This document shows positions 20,027 to 30,050 of a stretch of 64,000 nt of DNA, piece by piece. The notes under the pieces are model-generated. The model was not told the origin of the DNA. It ran no database searches and worked only from the letters and a program-made list of their open reading frames with translations. Each line of letters starts with the position of its first letter. Positions within the stretch are counted from its first letter, which is position 1. Source of the DNA: Selaginella moellendorffii (lineage: Eukaryota; Streptophyta; Lycopodiopsida; Selaginellales; Selaginellaceae). The stretch is taken from the NCBI RefSeq assembly GCF_000143415.4, contig NW_003314381.1, positions 1 through 64,000 on the forward strand, read 5' to 3'. Position numbers and translations under genes: made by a program.

Positions 20027-21081
20027 CGGATGCGATTGACCCCACATTGCAGAGGAGAGTATTTCTGCCCTTCACGTTTCCTCGACCAAAACCCTCTCAA
20101 CGACCATCGGGAGCACCATTCGCTAATATTGTAGATGGTAAAATTGACTTGTACCATTTTTTATGCTGACGCATTTCATTTCAGAGTCACGGCGAAGGTA
20201 CTGTATCGTTTTTGATCTGAACGGTGTCCTTTTCTCCCATGAGCGTGGCTTGTCCTCGAATGTCACTGCACCCTCCAAAGCCTACGGTCGCAAGTTGGTC
20301 AAAAGAGACAGATTCACATTAATCACACGGGAGAAACTGCGGGATCTAATAATGACCATGCGACACTTAAAACAGAGGGCCAGGTTCAATTTGCAATTGG
20401 GAGTTTGGACATCCATGATGCGCCACAATGCATTAACATTGCTACAGATGATGCACGATCAGACGCGAGTAATATTACCATTTGACTTTCTCCTAACGCA
20501 GGAGGATTGCTTGACTATGGTCCATGTGAGGGGTAGCAAGCCCATCTTCGTCAAGCCAGAGGCTGTAGTGATGAACTGGACTGCTAGGTTAAGTGAAATC
20601 CTCATCATCGATGACTCGCCGATTAAAACTGTAGCGAACACGCACACATATGCAGTGCACCCCATCTCTTGCAATATGGAAACTAGGGAGAAGAAACCAT
20701 ATGTTCTGGGGGACCTTGCAAAACGGCTTGGAGCGATGGTGATAGAGAATCGGCCAGTCCAGGAGGTGGCTGCAGAAATCAACCAAATGGCAGATAGAAT
20801 GGTATATCAGAAGCTATTTGATCGGACAGACACCAGTCATCATTTATGGCATGTATATTGTCTAGCCAAGCACTATCCGCATCTCCATAATCTGCTCAAC
20901 CGGATGGGTTCTTCGACCACTGAACATGAGCATGGACGTATTAGAGAAGAGATGGCATTACTATTGGGTTTAAATCCTGATAGTGTGGAGAGTGATGAAA
21001 TTCCAAGATTATTGTATAGGCATTGGAGGCAAAAAATAACAGTCTGAGATGGCATGTATTTATTTAAAAATGTAACTTATT

Positions 21082-21103
21082 ATGGCATGGGGTTCCATGC
21101 CAT
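21082..21103. repeat. palindrome just downstream of the plus-strand gene
   Basis: Full copy 35 bases after the stop codon, with half sites at 21049 and 21374. Later look-alikes (21713, 21970) are too short to count. This is the rightmost full copy. Confidence 0.75.
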
Positions 21104-22780
21104 TGTATTAATATTAAAAGACAATTCTTTGAGAGGATTTGCATTATACTAGAAGTGTTACAGCATGTTATTGGAAGTCTACGAAGTTGTTTTATTAATA
21201 AGGGGAAAGTAAAGATTGAATGGGGACTTGGGCTCCACCTAGACTCGGAGCAATTGAGCTAATATTAAAAGGATGGAAAGAAATTGGACGACGATGACAA
21301 GGAGAAGAGAGAGGTGAAGCAGTGGCAGGGGGAGGAGAAGTGATTGAGTAGACATTTCCTTGTTTAAAATAAAATGGCATGTGCCTCAATGTAGTTGAAT
21401 TTTGTTATATTTATATACTATATAAAGGTTTGGAAACCTTATTTTACAAGTGGGATAATGACAATTCCCACTTTAACGAAATAGAGCTTGTATGCTATAT
21501 GTGTTAAAACCAAATGATAGACAACAAAATGACCTCTTTCACCTTGAGCATTTAAGGCCTTTGATAATTTTTCTTGGAGAGTTTCTAGCTCTAGGAAAGG
21601 AAGTTTATGAAGGTATTATGACATCCACTTTAACAAGCATAGCATTCACCACTCTCATATATGGTCTGTACTTCAGCTTGATAGGCATCAATTATTGTGT
21701 GCTACTCTAAAACATGGCATGCCATGTCATGTAAGTTCATAGTCCTATTCAAAAATGTCTTCTATGATATTTATAATGCTGACAATAGAGCATCAAGATT
21801 CAATTTTCTAACATATATGATTATGGAATGAGATTTAAATATATTGTCACTATGAATCTTTGGAATTTTAGGAGATAAATAGAGATAAAATAGCCAATAA
21901 AGGCTCTCTTATTAAGTAATTACCATTAGCTTTTTTTTAAAAAGTGTGCCATATATGATATTAGAGTAAATGGCATGGGTTAAATTCTTTAGTGCTATTT
22001 AAAATATTCTATATAGTATATATTTTTACCCTTAAAATTGAAATTGAAAAGTCCTTGCAAAGGCTCTTTAGGTTAGTTGAAGTCATTCTTCTCTTTATGA
22101 ATAAAATGAACAATAATATCCTTAATACCCTAAACCAATTCAGCTAAAGGGCAATCCAATCTTGACTAGATCATGGCATTTTTCCCTTTTGCAGGAGAAG
22201 AACCAATAATAAACCTATTTCATCTCAAGAAAATTTTAAATATGTGAAGATTTTATAATATTCCTCCAAAATATTATATCAGAAGTTCATAAGACTTGAA
22301 CCTCTCTTATACAATCTTATACCATATTGGCTATTGTTGTAGGCAAATTCACTAATGAACTTTGGCTAATATAATAGAGTAGTATATCCTCCACCACCTA
22401 ATTATGTGCCTTCTATATGCCTTTCACTAATGTCGCTAATGTTAACCTGTATAATCCTGGTAGATATGGGGCTGGAAAGCTAGCCCAAATCACCTAGAAA
22501 ACTCATAAAGACTAGTGCTCTCATAGAAAACATCTCAGCCCTAAGTACAAACTATATATATATATATATATTGGAATTTACTAATCCCCATGTATATGGC
22601 ACTCTCTATTAGGAAAGTCATCTCAACATTGTGAACCAATATGTGTTCAAGGATAACTAGAAGACTAAAAGGACACTAGTAGGATAAGAAAAACAACATC
22701 TAAAGCAATCCATCAAAGGTAACTATTGAAACTTTGAAACAAATGCAAAAGCACAAACATAACTATGAGTTGAGAGTAAA
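21104..22780. other. AT-rich DNA with decayed Ty3 fragments
   Basis: No intact gene. 22321-22410 resembles, in the same orientation, the integrase region of the leftmost element (shared GGCTATTGTTGTA and ATATCCTCCACCACCT). A stretch near 21448 resembles the integrase tail of the 47-kb family (ACAAGTGGGATAA). An AT dinucleotide run lies at about 22552-22570. Confidence 0.5.
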
Positions 22781-22789
22781 TTTATTCTC

Positions 22790-23307
22790 CAGCAACTTCA
22801 AGATCATTTAGAACTCTAAACTCAACACAGAAACTCAAAATGGATAAAATAACCATCATTTTGTGTCGCGAATGTGACTTTGAGTATCGAAAGATATTTG
22901 TCAGCCAGTCCTTACGGATACTCTTTCTATGCCACGACGGCAGGAGGTGGTTCCCTTTATAGTCTCCACCCAAGTTAGTTGAGAAACTGGTCAGCACATG
23001 TGCACTTAGACTAAAAGGGCACTAAGGAAGGAAATCTTAAGTTGTCATTAAGTCAAGCATACTTGACACGGTGACGATAAACTCATGTTGTTGGCTTGCA
23101 CTTGTTAGTGTTGGGAACCCCCTCGATATTGAATTTAGTCCTTCAATATTGTTATATGATAGCTTACCGTGTCTACCAAACACCCTCACTATCATACCTT
23201 TGTGTTAGTTTCATTTTGGTCCCAAATGCTATTTATGGAAAGTGTTTAGATTCACTCATTTAGCATATCTACAGAATGTAAAGATTGGCTTGAACACAAT
23301 AGTATTC
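22790..23307. repeat. R2 repeat family, left part, interrupted by a solo LTR
   Basis: From about 22930 this resembles 45030-45400 (CACGACGGCAGG, then AGCTTACCGTGTCTACCAAACA and following sequence). The match resumes after the solo LTR at 24910, so the LTR inserted into an existing R2 copy. Confidence 0.7.
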
Positions 23308-24909
23308 TGTAAGCGACTTAATTTTCCATTCTACTTTAGTCATTTAACCACACCTTTGACCACTTAGAGGAGTCTCATTCACAACCTCCTTAAGTCCAAT
23401 TCAGGACTTGGGACTTGCTAGCCTCGAGGATGGCATCCATGCCAGTCATCCCTTGCACTTAGTCCAAGTGCTCCATGTGTCCGGTCCTAAAACTAACACC
23501 CAAAGGTACCACTGACATATCGGCCCGTTACGCTAAGGCCATGCCCATTCACCTTTGCCGCACTAGTGGTCCAATACCACTTGCATCACAATCCTGTCTC
23601 TCCAAGACTGAGCCATCCGTCCACGAGTGGTCAACCCAGATCCACTCCTTAGCATCCTTAGGATGCCTATAGACATGGGGAATAGCCTTCCCCAATATCC
23701 CTTTGTCAGTTCCTACCAAGTCCCTTTTCTGTCCATGGCTATATTTGCCAACACTGCCACTAGATCAAGGCCCACAGGCCCGACCACTAAGTCCCATGGT
23801 CCTCTGGGACTTCCTCACCATGTGACTGTATCCTTAATCACTACACTAGAGGACTGCTCCTCCTCCTTTCCCCCATTTGGGACTTTGGGACAACATTTCG
23901 AAACACCGTGGGCCTATGCGAGCCCTGTGGGTACTCTTCCCACATTCCACCTTTAGGTGCTCTAGCCATGGGCTTAGAGCGAGGTTCCGTTGAGCCATGC
24001 CTAGTATCCAAGTAGGTAGTGCCACCCACACTTGGACTGGGAGCATCAGCCAGTCGATCTCCTGGGGGAACTAGAGCCGGCTCTTGAACACTTCACCAAG
24101 CTACCCCGCTTGTCGGTCTGTATTCACTCTAGTCTTGGACTTCCCAGTGGGCAGCTCATCACCCAACACTGGGTCTGGCCTTCTTGGGCCAAACTAGCCT
24201 TTCCTGGCCAAACTGGCTCCACTGCAGTCCTCCCCCTTATTATACTTTTGGAGCTCACCAAACCCCCCAGGGTTTGGGAGACGAACGCTTTGGGCTTTCA
24301 CCCTCTCAGACTCGGACTTGGACTTGGACTCGGACTCAGACTCGGACTCGGACTCGGACTTGGACTCAGACTCGGGCTTGGGCTCAGTCTCGGCCTTGGC
24401 CTTGGTCTTGGTCTTGGTCCTGGTCTCGGTCTCGGTCTTGGTCTCGGTTTTGGTCCCGGTCTCGGTCCCGGTCTCAGTCTCGACCTCGGACTCCATCTTG
24501 GGTCCTTCTCGGACTCCATCTCGGATTCCATCTCGGGTCCATCTCGGACTCCATCTCGGACTCCGTCTCGATCCATCTCGGACTCCATCTTGGACTCCAC
24601 CTCGGACTCCTTCTTGGACTCCACCTCGGACTCCACATCGGACTCCATCTCGAACTCCAGCTCGGGTCCATCTTGGACTCTCCCACGTGTCATGTATTGG
24701 TCCTTTTGGGTCCCTTTTTGGAGCCTTGCTTATGGCTTGCTTCATATTTGTTCCTCGAGCACTTTGTTGTGAGTTCCACTCCCGCTCTCGACCTCTCAAG
24801 TCGGAGCTTTTAGTCCAAATGTGTTATGCTCGTTTGGCTTTCACTTCGGCCACTACCACGTGGCACCCTTCCGGCTCCACTTTGGGGCCTAGGGATTTTG
24901 TGTCTCACA
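23308..24909 (-). repeat. solo LTR (about 1.6 kb), TSD TATTC
   Basis: Ends TGTAAG and TCTCACA match the LTRs at 30568-32477 and 36558-38389. Target duplication TATTC flanks it at 23303-23307 and 24910-24914. No internal region remains, so it is a solo LTR left by recombination. The strand is given by analogy with the full element. It carries the same hexamer arrays (24310-24660). Confidence 0.85.
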
Positions 24910-25290
24910 TATTCGACCCGTGTCCAAATTCGTAATCTAGGGACATTCCATATTTAATAAGTTTTAAGATTATCCCAGAGACTAAACTTCTAGTACTAAG
25001 GAAGGCTTAGGGTGAAATCCTAAAGCATGTGTTCCTCAAGGGGGGGGGGGGGGGGCAGGGGGGAGGGGGAGCTAGGGGGCTTATAGGGGGTTCCAAATGT
25101 ATAGTAGGGATAGTGGTTGGAATGTATGTTCGACCATTTGAGACATTAGTTTGGCTCTTGCTAGGCTGTGTCGCTCCATGTTCTACATCCGGCTTGGGTC
25201 TAAGCCTAAGCTCCATGCTGCTCTAGTCGGTGGGGTACCCTCCTCCTCGCATTAGGCCACCGATATACCAAAATTGTGTTAGACACCATC
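24910..25290. repeat. R2 repeat family, right part, with long G tract
   Basis: Continues the R2 copy broken by the solo LTR and matches 44520-44840 and 45410-45540. Holds a run of 18 Gs from 25040 and further G runs to about 25080. Confidence 0.7.
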
Positions 25291-25507
25291 TGACACCATT
25301 TTGTGTGTAGGTGTTGGATACGGGGAGCTGGTGCTCGTGGGATTGTACCAGACCCTTGTTTCATAGCGCAACGGGCTTGGAGTTCAACTCCAAATTCAAA
25401 TGCGCTACATTTGTTATTAGAGGAATTGTCTTAGTGATTCCTATCCAACTTTTATCGGATTTTCTAACTCAAGTTGCATATGTAGAGACTTTTCTAGTAG
25501 ATTCGAA

Positions 25508-26887
25508 GTGACTTGTGTAGGATTAGTTGGATTGCACCATTTGGTAAGAACATTGTATATATGTTCAACTACTAATAGAAGCATGTATGTAGTTAGCAGG
25601 ATGGTGAAAAGGAAATGTACTGATGATGCTAAAACCTCTAGACGGGTAAATGGAGAGGAGGAAACTCCTGTTAGAGATGCTGTGGAAAAAGTTGAGGCTA
25701 AGTCAGAAGAGGAAAAGCCGGATGCTACAGTGCTACAGTGTACAGTTCAGGAAGTTAAGATTGAGAATTTGCGAAGGGAAGTTCGCAAATTGAAGAAGGA
25801 AAATAAAAAGAGGAAGAAAGAAGCTGAGGCTGCTAAACCAACTAAACCTAAACAATCGGACTCCTCTTCAAGTTCTGAGGACGATAAAGTTTTGCAACCA
25901 CCCCCGGTTGCATGAGTTTCAAAGTTCAAGCCCCCAAAACCACCCAATTTTAGAGGCGTGCGGGACTATCAGGTTTTGGAAAATTGGGTTTACGATATGG
26001 AAAACTATTTCATAGCGGCAAATGTAGATGATTGTACAAAAGTTGCATGCACGCAATCCTTTCTCACCGATCATACTAATACTTGGTGGCACCAGGTGTG
26101 TGCTGAAAAAAGGTAGACTAGAAGTTGGACCAAGATGTGGTCTTGTATCCATAAGGAATATTTGCTGGATGATCTTGGTCTGAGACTTTGCGTGAAGCTG
26201 CGGCAGTTAAAGCAGCGAGGGGACCTCATACATTACGTTAATGTGTTTGCTTAAAAGCGTATTATGATTGCAAATATGAGTGACGAAGATGCTCGGAGTT
26301 ATTTCCTAGAGGGCTTAAGTTCACTTTCTCGCAATAAGATTTTGAAGTTTAAGCTGAAGACGTACCTAGAGTGTAAGGAGGTAACACAACAAGTTGCCTT
26401 TAGCCATTCACTCATGGAACAATATCAGCAGCCATATGCTGGTACCTCGAACAAGAATAAGAATTCTAGGAATAAACAAGGTGATCGAAAATAGAGGGTG
26501 GAAGGTAGGTTTTGCCTTGGGGGCTCACAAGCAACAGTTAACAAAGGTTGTGGTAGTGGTTGGAAACCACCAGCAGTTTCTTCTAGTCCTAAGCCCTTTG
26601 TTCCTCCTCTTGATGGGTACAAGCAGCAACAACTTATGAAACTTGCTCCTAGCGGAATGGGTAGTGTGGGTCATTGCTTCCATTGTGGAGAGTCAGGACA
26701 TAGGTCCTTGGAATGTCCCAACAAGCATAAGATAAAGTCTCATGTTAATATCATGAGGGAAAACAGTGGTGGTGAAGTTGAAGGGGTTGATGAGTTGGTC
26801 AATGCAAACTATGAGGAAGAGGAGGTGAGTTACTTTGTTGCTTTCCTTAAGTTTTTCTCACAGTCAATGCAAACACTAATCCGTTGA
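25508..26887 (+). pseudogene. gag of the chromovirus, single frame with four stops
   Basis: One frame over 1.4 kb interrupted by TGA at 25913, TAG near 26114, TAA near 26252 and TAG near 26492. A basic coiled-coil-like part (EVRKLKKENKKRKKEAEAA) is followed by a gag region (FLEGLSSLSRNKILKF) and a CCHC knuckle CFHCGESGHRSLEC near 26677-26718. The stops are all one transition away from Gln or Arg codons, as in the element at 8-21 kb. Confidence 0.75.
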
Positions 26888-27336
26888 TATATCTGGTAGG
26901 CTTTATTTGTGGAAACCGAATCCGAGTGATAATTAACACGAGAGCTACACATAGCATGATATCTGAAGACTTAGTTAAGTTGTTAGGATTGAATGCTGAG
27001 CAGATGTCACCTATGCACTTCCGGTTTGCAGAAGGTGGGCAAGTAGTCAGAAAATTTTTAAGTGATGTTCCAATAAAAATATCCAAGTGGAAAGAAAGAG
27101 TGGACTTGATAGTGTTGAAGATACTAGATTTTCAAATGGTGTTTGGTATGGATTTCTTCAACAGATATATAAAAGGGATTTACGGTGCTGGACAAAGTTG
27201 CATCATATTGAAGTCAGAAGGACATCCCTATGTGTCCTTCCAGTTGCAAAAGTGTTCCTCAAAGAATTGGGATGCTAAGTTCCTGACTGTGAGAGTTGCT
27301 CAAAAAGCAACTAAAAAGGGATGTTGGACCTTTTAG
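26884..27336 (+). pseudogene. aspartic protease region of the chromovirus, catalytic Asp lost
   Basis: Frame shifted against gag. The expected DTGA-type active site reads NTRATHSMIS: Asp to Asn and Gly to Arg, each explained by one G-to-A change. The rest (VFGMDFFNRYIKGI) fits the retroviral-type protease fold of this family. Confidence 0.7.
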
Positions 27337-27539
27337 GTTCAAGTGATGGAAACTGATGGTGTTGGTGACTCAGTTCGAATTGGTGATGGGGTTGATCCTG
27401 TACCAAAGAAGATATTGAAGAGTTGTTGGCAAGGAATCAGGATATCTTTCCAAAGGATTTGCCACCAGGGCTAACTCCTATCCATGAGGTTGATCATTAG
27501 ATTGAGGTCATTCTAGGTTCTACACCACCTAAAAAGGCT

Positions 27540-28715
27540 CTGTATCATCTGAACATCAAGGAGATGGAGCATTGGTCCTTTTTGTTATGAAAAAGGATGG
27601 AACCACGAGGATGTGTATTGACTATCAGGCACTCAATAAAATCAAGGTCAAAAACAATTATCCTTTGCCCCGCATTAATGACTTGTTTGACCAACTCTTA
27701 AAGGCTAAGTATTTTAGGCGGCTTAATTTGTAGTCCAGGTATCATCAGATACGGGTAGCAGATCAGGATGTGAAGAAGACAGCCTCTAAGACTCAATATG
27801 GATCTTAGGAGTTCTTTGTCATACCGTTTGGGTTATGCAATGCTTCGGCAATGTTCAACACTATGATGGATAGAATATTCGGAGATTATTTGGACACATT
27901 TGTTGTCCTATACATCGACAATGTTGTAGTCTTCAGCAAAATGTTGGAGGATCATTTGAAACACTTGGAGCTAGTGTTTCAAAAGTTGTGCGAACATAAA
28001 CTGTATGCTAAGGAAAGTAAATGTGCTTTTAGACAATTGCATTTAAAATTTCTCGAACATATAGTTGGTGGTGGCACAATTGAGGTAAATCCAAAGAAGG
28101 TGGAAGTGGTGAAGTCTTGGGAAGTTCCGACCACTATATTAAATGTTCGTTCCTTTCTCGGTTTAGTAGGATACTATTGCAAATTTGTCCTCAATTTTGC
28201 AAGAATTGCTCTTCTGTTGACTGAGTTGACAAAGAGTAGTATACTATTTCATTGGACACTAGCTTGTCAATGTACTTTTGTACAATTGAAGGAGATCTTG
28301 ACTATGGTTCTTGTTTTTAGGATCCCGAATCTTGATAAACACTTCGAAGTGCATTGGGATACATCTGGCTATGCTATTGGTGCCGTGTTACAGCAAGATT
28401 GTGATAAAGTGATTAATGTTATGCTTGGTTGTCCCGTTATGTTCTATTCCAAGAAATTGGATGAAACCCAACAAAGATGGCCAATGCATGAGAAAGAGAT
28501 GTTTGTTATAGTGTCGACTCTGGAACACTAAAGACACTACTTAGGTGGACACACCAAGGTTTATACAGATAGTAACACACTAAGCTACTTTGCTACGTAG
28601 CCTAAGTTTATGCCAAAGCAGGCTCGTTGGTAAGAGAAGCTTGTTAAATATGATATTGAAATCATATATAAACCTGGTAAAGACAATATTATTCCAGATA
28701 CATTGAGTCGTCATG
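27540..28715 (+). pseudogene. reverse transcriptase and RNase H of the chromovirus, inactive
   Basis: [35 protein letters not shown] and the active site YIDNVVVFSK, where the second Asp of the DD pair is Asn. RNase H begins HWDTSGYAIGAVLQQD and ends KPGKDNIIPDTLSRH. Several stops interrupt the frame. Confidence 0.8.
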
Positions 28716-28719
28716 CTTA

Positions 28720-29245
28720 GGTTCGGGCAATATCGGCAATCAGTTTGGACTAGTTGGAGGATGTTCGGGTTTCATATGGAAGTGATCCATTGGCGAAGGC
28801 AATCTTACACCGTGCAGAGTTGTCAAAGCAAAAACCTGGTAGCGAAGCGGCGAAAGTTGCTAGTCAAACCAATGCGAAGCTTCACTTCTCAACTCAGGAT
28901 GGGCTTATATTTTATAAGCAAGAAATATTGTATCTTCCCTCTAAGGATCTACAGTAGTTGTTTCTACGGGAACATCATGATGTTCTGGCAGCAGGACATG
29001 GTGGAAAACGCAAGACTCTTGCTTCATTGAAAAAGAGATTTTTCTGGTTTGGTATGGAAGGTGATGTTGTAGTGTGTTGGTCCCGGCTATTGAGACTTAT
29101 GTGGAGCAATTACGCCAAGGTTGGTCTAGAGTTGCTAAGGCGATGGGCAAAGCTCAAGATAGGTATCGATATGATAAGGATTAGCATTGTCGTGATGTAT
29201 CCTATCAAGTGGGAGATTAGGTGTGGCTATCTTCCTAGAACTTGA
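28720..29245 (+). pseudogene. integrase remnant with core deleted
   Basis: The zinc-binding part (HHDVLAAGHGGKRKTLASLK, FFWFGMEGDV) is followed almost at once by a C-terminal stretch (AKAMGKAQDRYRYDKD). The catalytic core, about 200 residues, is missing, so one internal deletion near 29070-29085 removed it. Confidence 0.7.
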
Positions 29246-29334
29246 GCATTAAAGGATCTTTGTCTTGGAAGCTATTACCAAGATATGTTGGACCCTATCG
29301 GGTGTTGAAACAATTTGGTGATGTATCCTACTAG

Positions 29335-29637
29335 TTGGATATTCCACACAAGATGTCCAAACTTCATGATGTGTTTCATGTCAGTTTACTGGCCCCATAT
29401 CATGAGGATCCTGGCCACTCAAGGGATGTTCGTCCAGCTCCGGATGTTATTGATGGTGAACCGGAGTATGAGGTTGAGGCTATTCTTTTGTCTTGTAAGG
29501 CACGTGGTGGTCGAAGGAAAGAATATTTAATTAAGTGGAAAGGTTACTCATCTTGTGAATCAACTTGGGAACCTCTTAGGAATCTTACACATGCTCGTGA
29601 GCTTGTCACGGAGTATGAGAATCGTAATAAAGACTAG
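29335..29637 (+). CDS. chromodomain of the chromovirus, intact
   Basis: Reads DVFHVSLLAPYHEDP, then YEVEAILLSCKARGGRRKE, YLIKWKGYSSCESTWEP and a helical end. This is the complete chromodomain pattern with aromatic residues, known in this lineage to target insertion by binding chromatin. It is open over 100 codons although the enzymes upstream are dead. Confidence 0.85.
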   Translation: MDIPHKMSKLHDVFHVSLLAPYHEDPGHSRDVRPAPDVIDGEPEYEVEAILLSCKARGGRRKEYLIKWKGYSSCESTWEPLRNLTHARELVTEYENRNKD

Positions 29638-30050
29638 CTTTTGTAAATCTTGTAATAAATCTTGCAAATCAATAAAGTAATATATTTCTATAAATCAAAG
29701 TTTCATTGCTCTTGTTCATTGGTACTTGGGTCAATTATGGTAGGCTGACTTTGGCACTTCAGTGCATGGGTTCAATCCATAACCATGGGGATAGCTATTA
29801 TAGACTGATCACAAATCCTTGCCTCTCTCTCGATGATTCATTTTTGCAAAGGGGCATGGTCGTGTAAACAACTTAATCTACCAGTTTATAATAGTTGTCT
29901 AAATCTTCCCGACGGGGTTGATTTCTTGCTCAGGGGAAGTTGGGCCTCTGGCCTTCTCCCTATGTCCCTGCGGGTAGGGATGTATCATTCCTTTGTAAGT
30001 CGAGTGGTGCAACGGGCTTGGAGTTCAGCTCCAAATTCAAGTGTGCTACA

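Larger units (their letters stand above)
15413..21047 (+). pseudogene. ParB/sulfiredoxin-like plus FCP1-like HAD protein, 11 exons, eight nonsense codons
   Basis: Exons: 15413-15415, 15655-16833, 16888-18211, 18262-18348, 18387-18476, 18526-18669, 18717-19280, 19338-19352, 19398-19505, 19553-20137, 20185-21047. All introns are GT-AG, phases agree, and the sum is 1654 codons. In-frame stops: TAG at 16258, 16768, 17557, 18549, 18899, 19046 and 19840; TGA at 16672; no frameshift. An N-terminal segment I do not recognise is followed by a ParB/Srx-like stretch (YTIDVSRIDIQ to FYAVSGQHSSLA, 16318-16590). A long helical part, a Lys-rich tail, an acidic Asp/Glu run (19051-19230) and degenerate Pro-rich repeats (19680-20045) come next. 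The C-terminal HAD/FCP1 domain has FDLNGVLFS, GVWTSMMRHN and ILIIDDSPIKT. Function unknown; the association with the divergent DDE-like gene suggests one element. Confidence 0.6.
8334..21103. mobile_element. candidate large DNA element: divergent DDE-like and ParB/HAD-like genes with palindrome array
   Basis: Limits are set by the outermost recognisable copies of the palindrome family; no terminal inverted repeats or target-site duplication were identified, so true ends are unknown. Inside are two divergent multi-exon genes, one with DDE-transposase-like motifs, and at least 25 palindromes not seen in the rest of the window. Both genes decay by nonsense substitutions without frameshifts. Retrotransposon remnants lie on both sides (to 7331 and from about 21440). 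Calling it a mobile element is inference from the DDE-like gene, the repeats and the decay pattern. Confidence 0.55.
25313..30050 (+). mobile_element. chromodomain Ty3/gypsy element (chromovirus), inactive
   Basis: Order gag, CCHC, protease, RT, RNase H, integrase ends, chromodomain. The blocks 25313-25409 and about 29940-30050 share a GCAACGGGCTTGGAGTTC core and end in GCTACA, so they are probably short LTRs of about 100 bp; their outer ends are uncertain. A purine tract (29931-29939) precedes the right one. No matching target duplication was seen. Confidence 0.75.

Noticed and set aside
9753-21047. Alternative genetic code (TAG as Gln) for the whole element
   Set aside because: CAG and CAA are used normally nearby, TAA and TGA also occur, and neighbouring retrotransposons show the same stop pattern, so deamination is simpler; kept only as a remote option in the findings.
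8650-21103. CRISPR-like array
   Set aside because: Spacing is irregular (from 47 bp to over 1 kb), repeats lie in introns and exons, and the genome is a plant.
21492-21710. Possible 72-codon membrane protein
   Set aside because: Overlaps sequence resembling a decayed integrase tail; no support for a gene.
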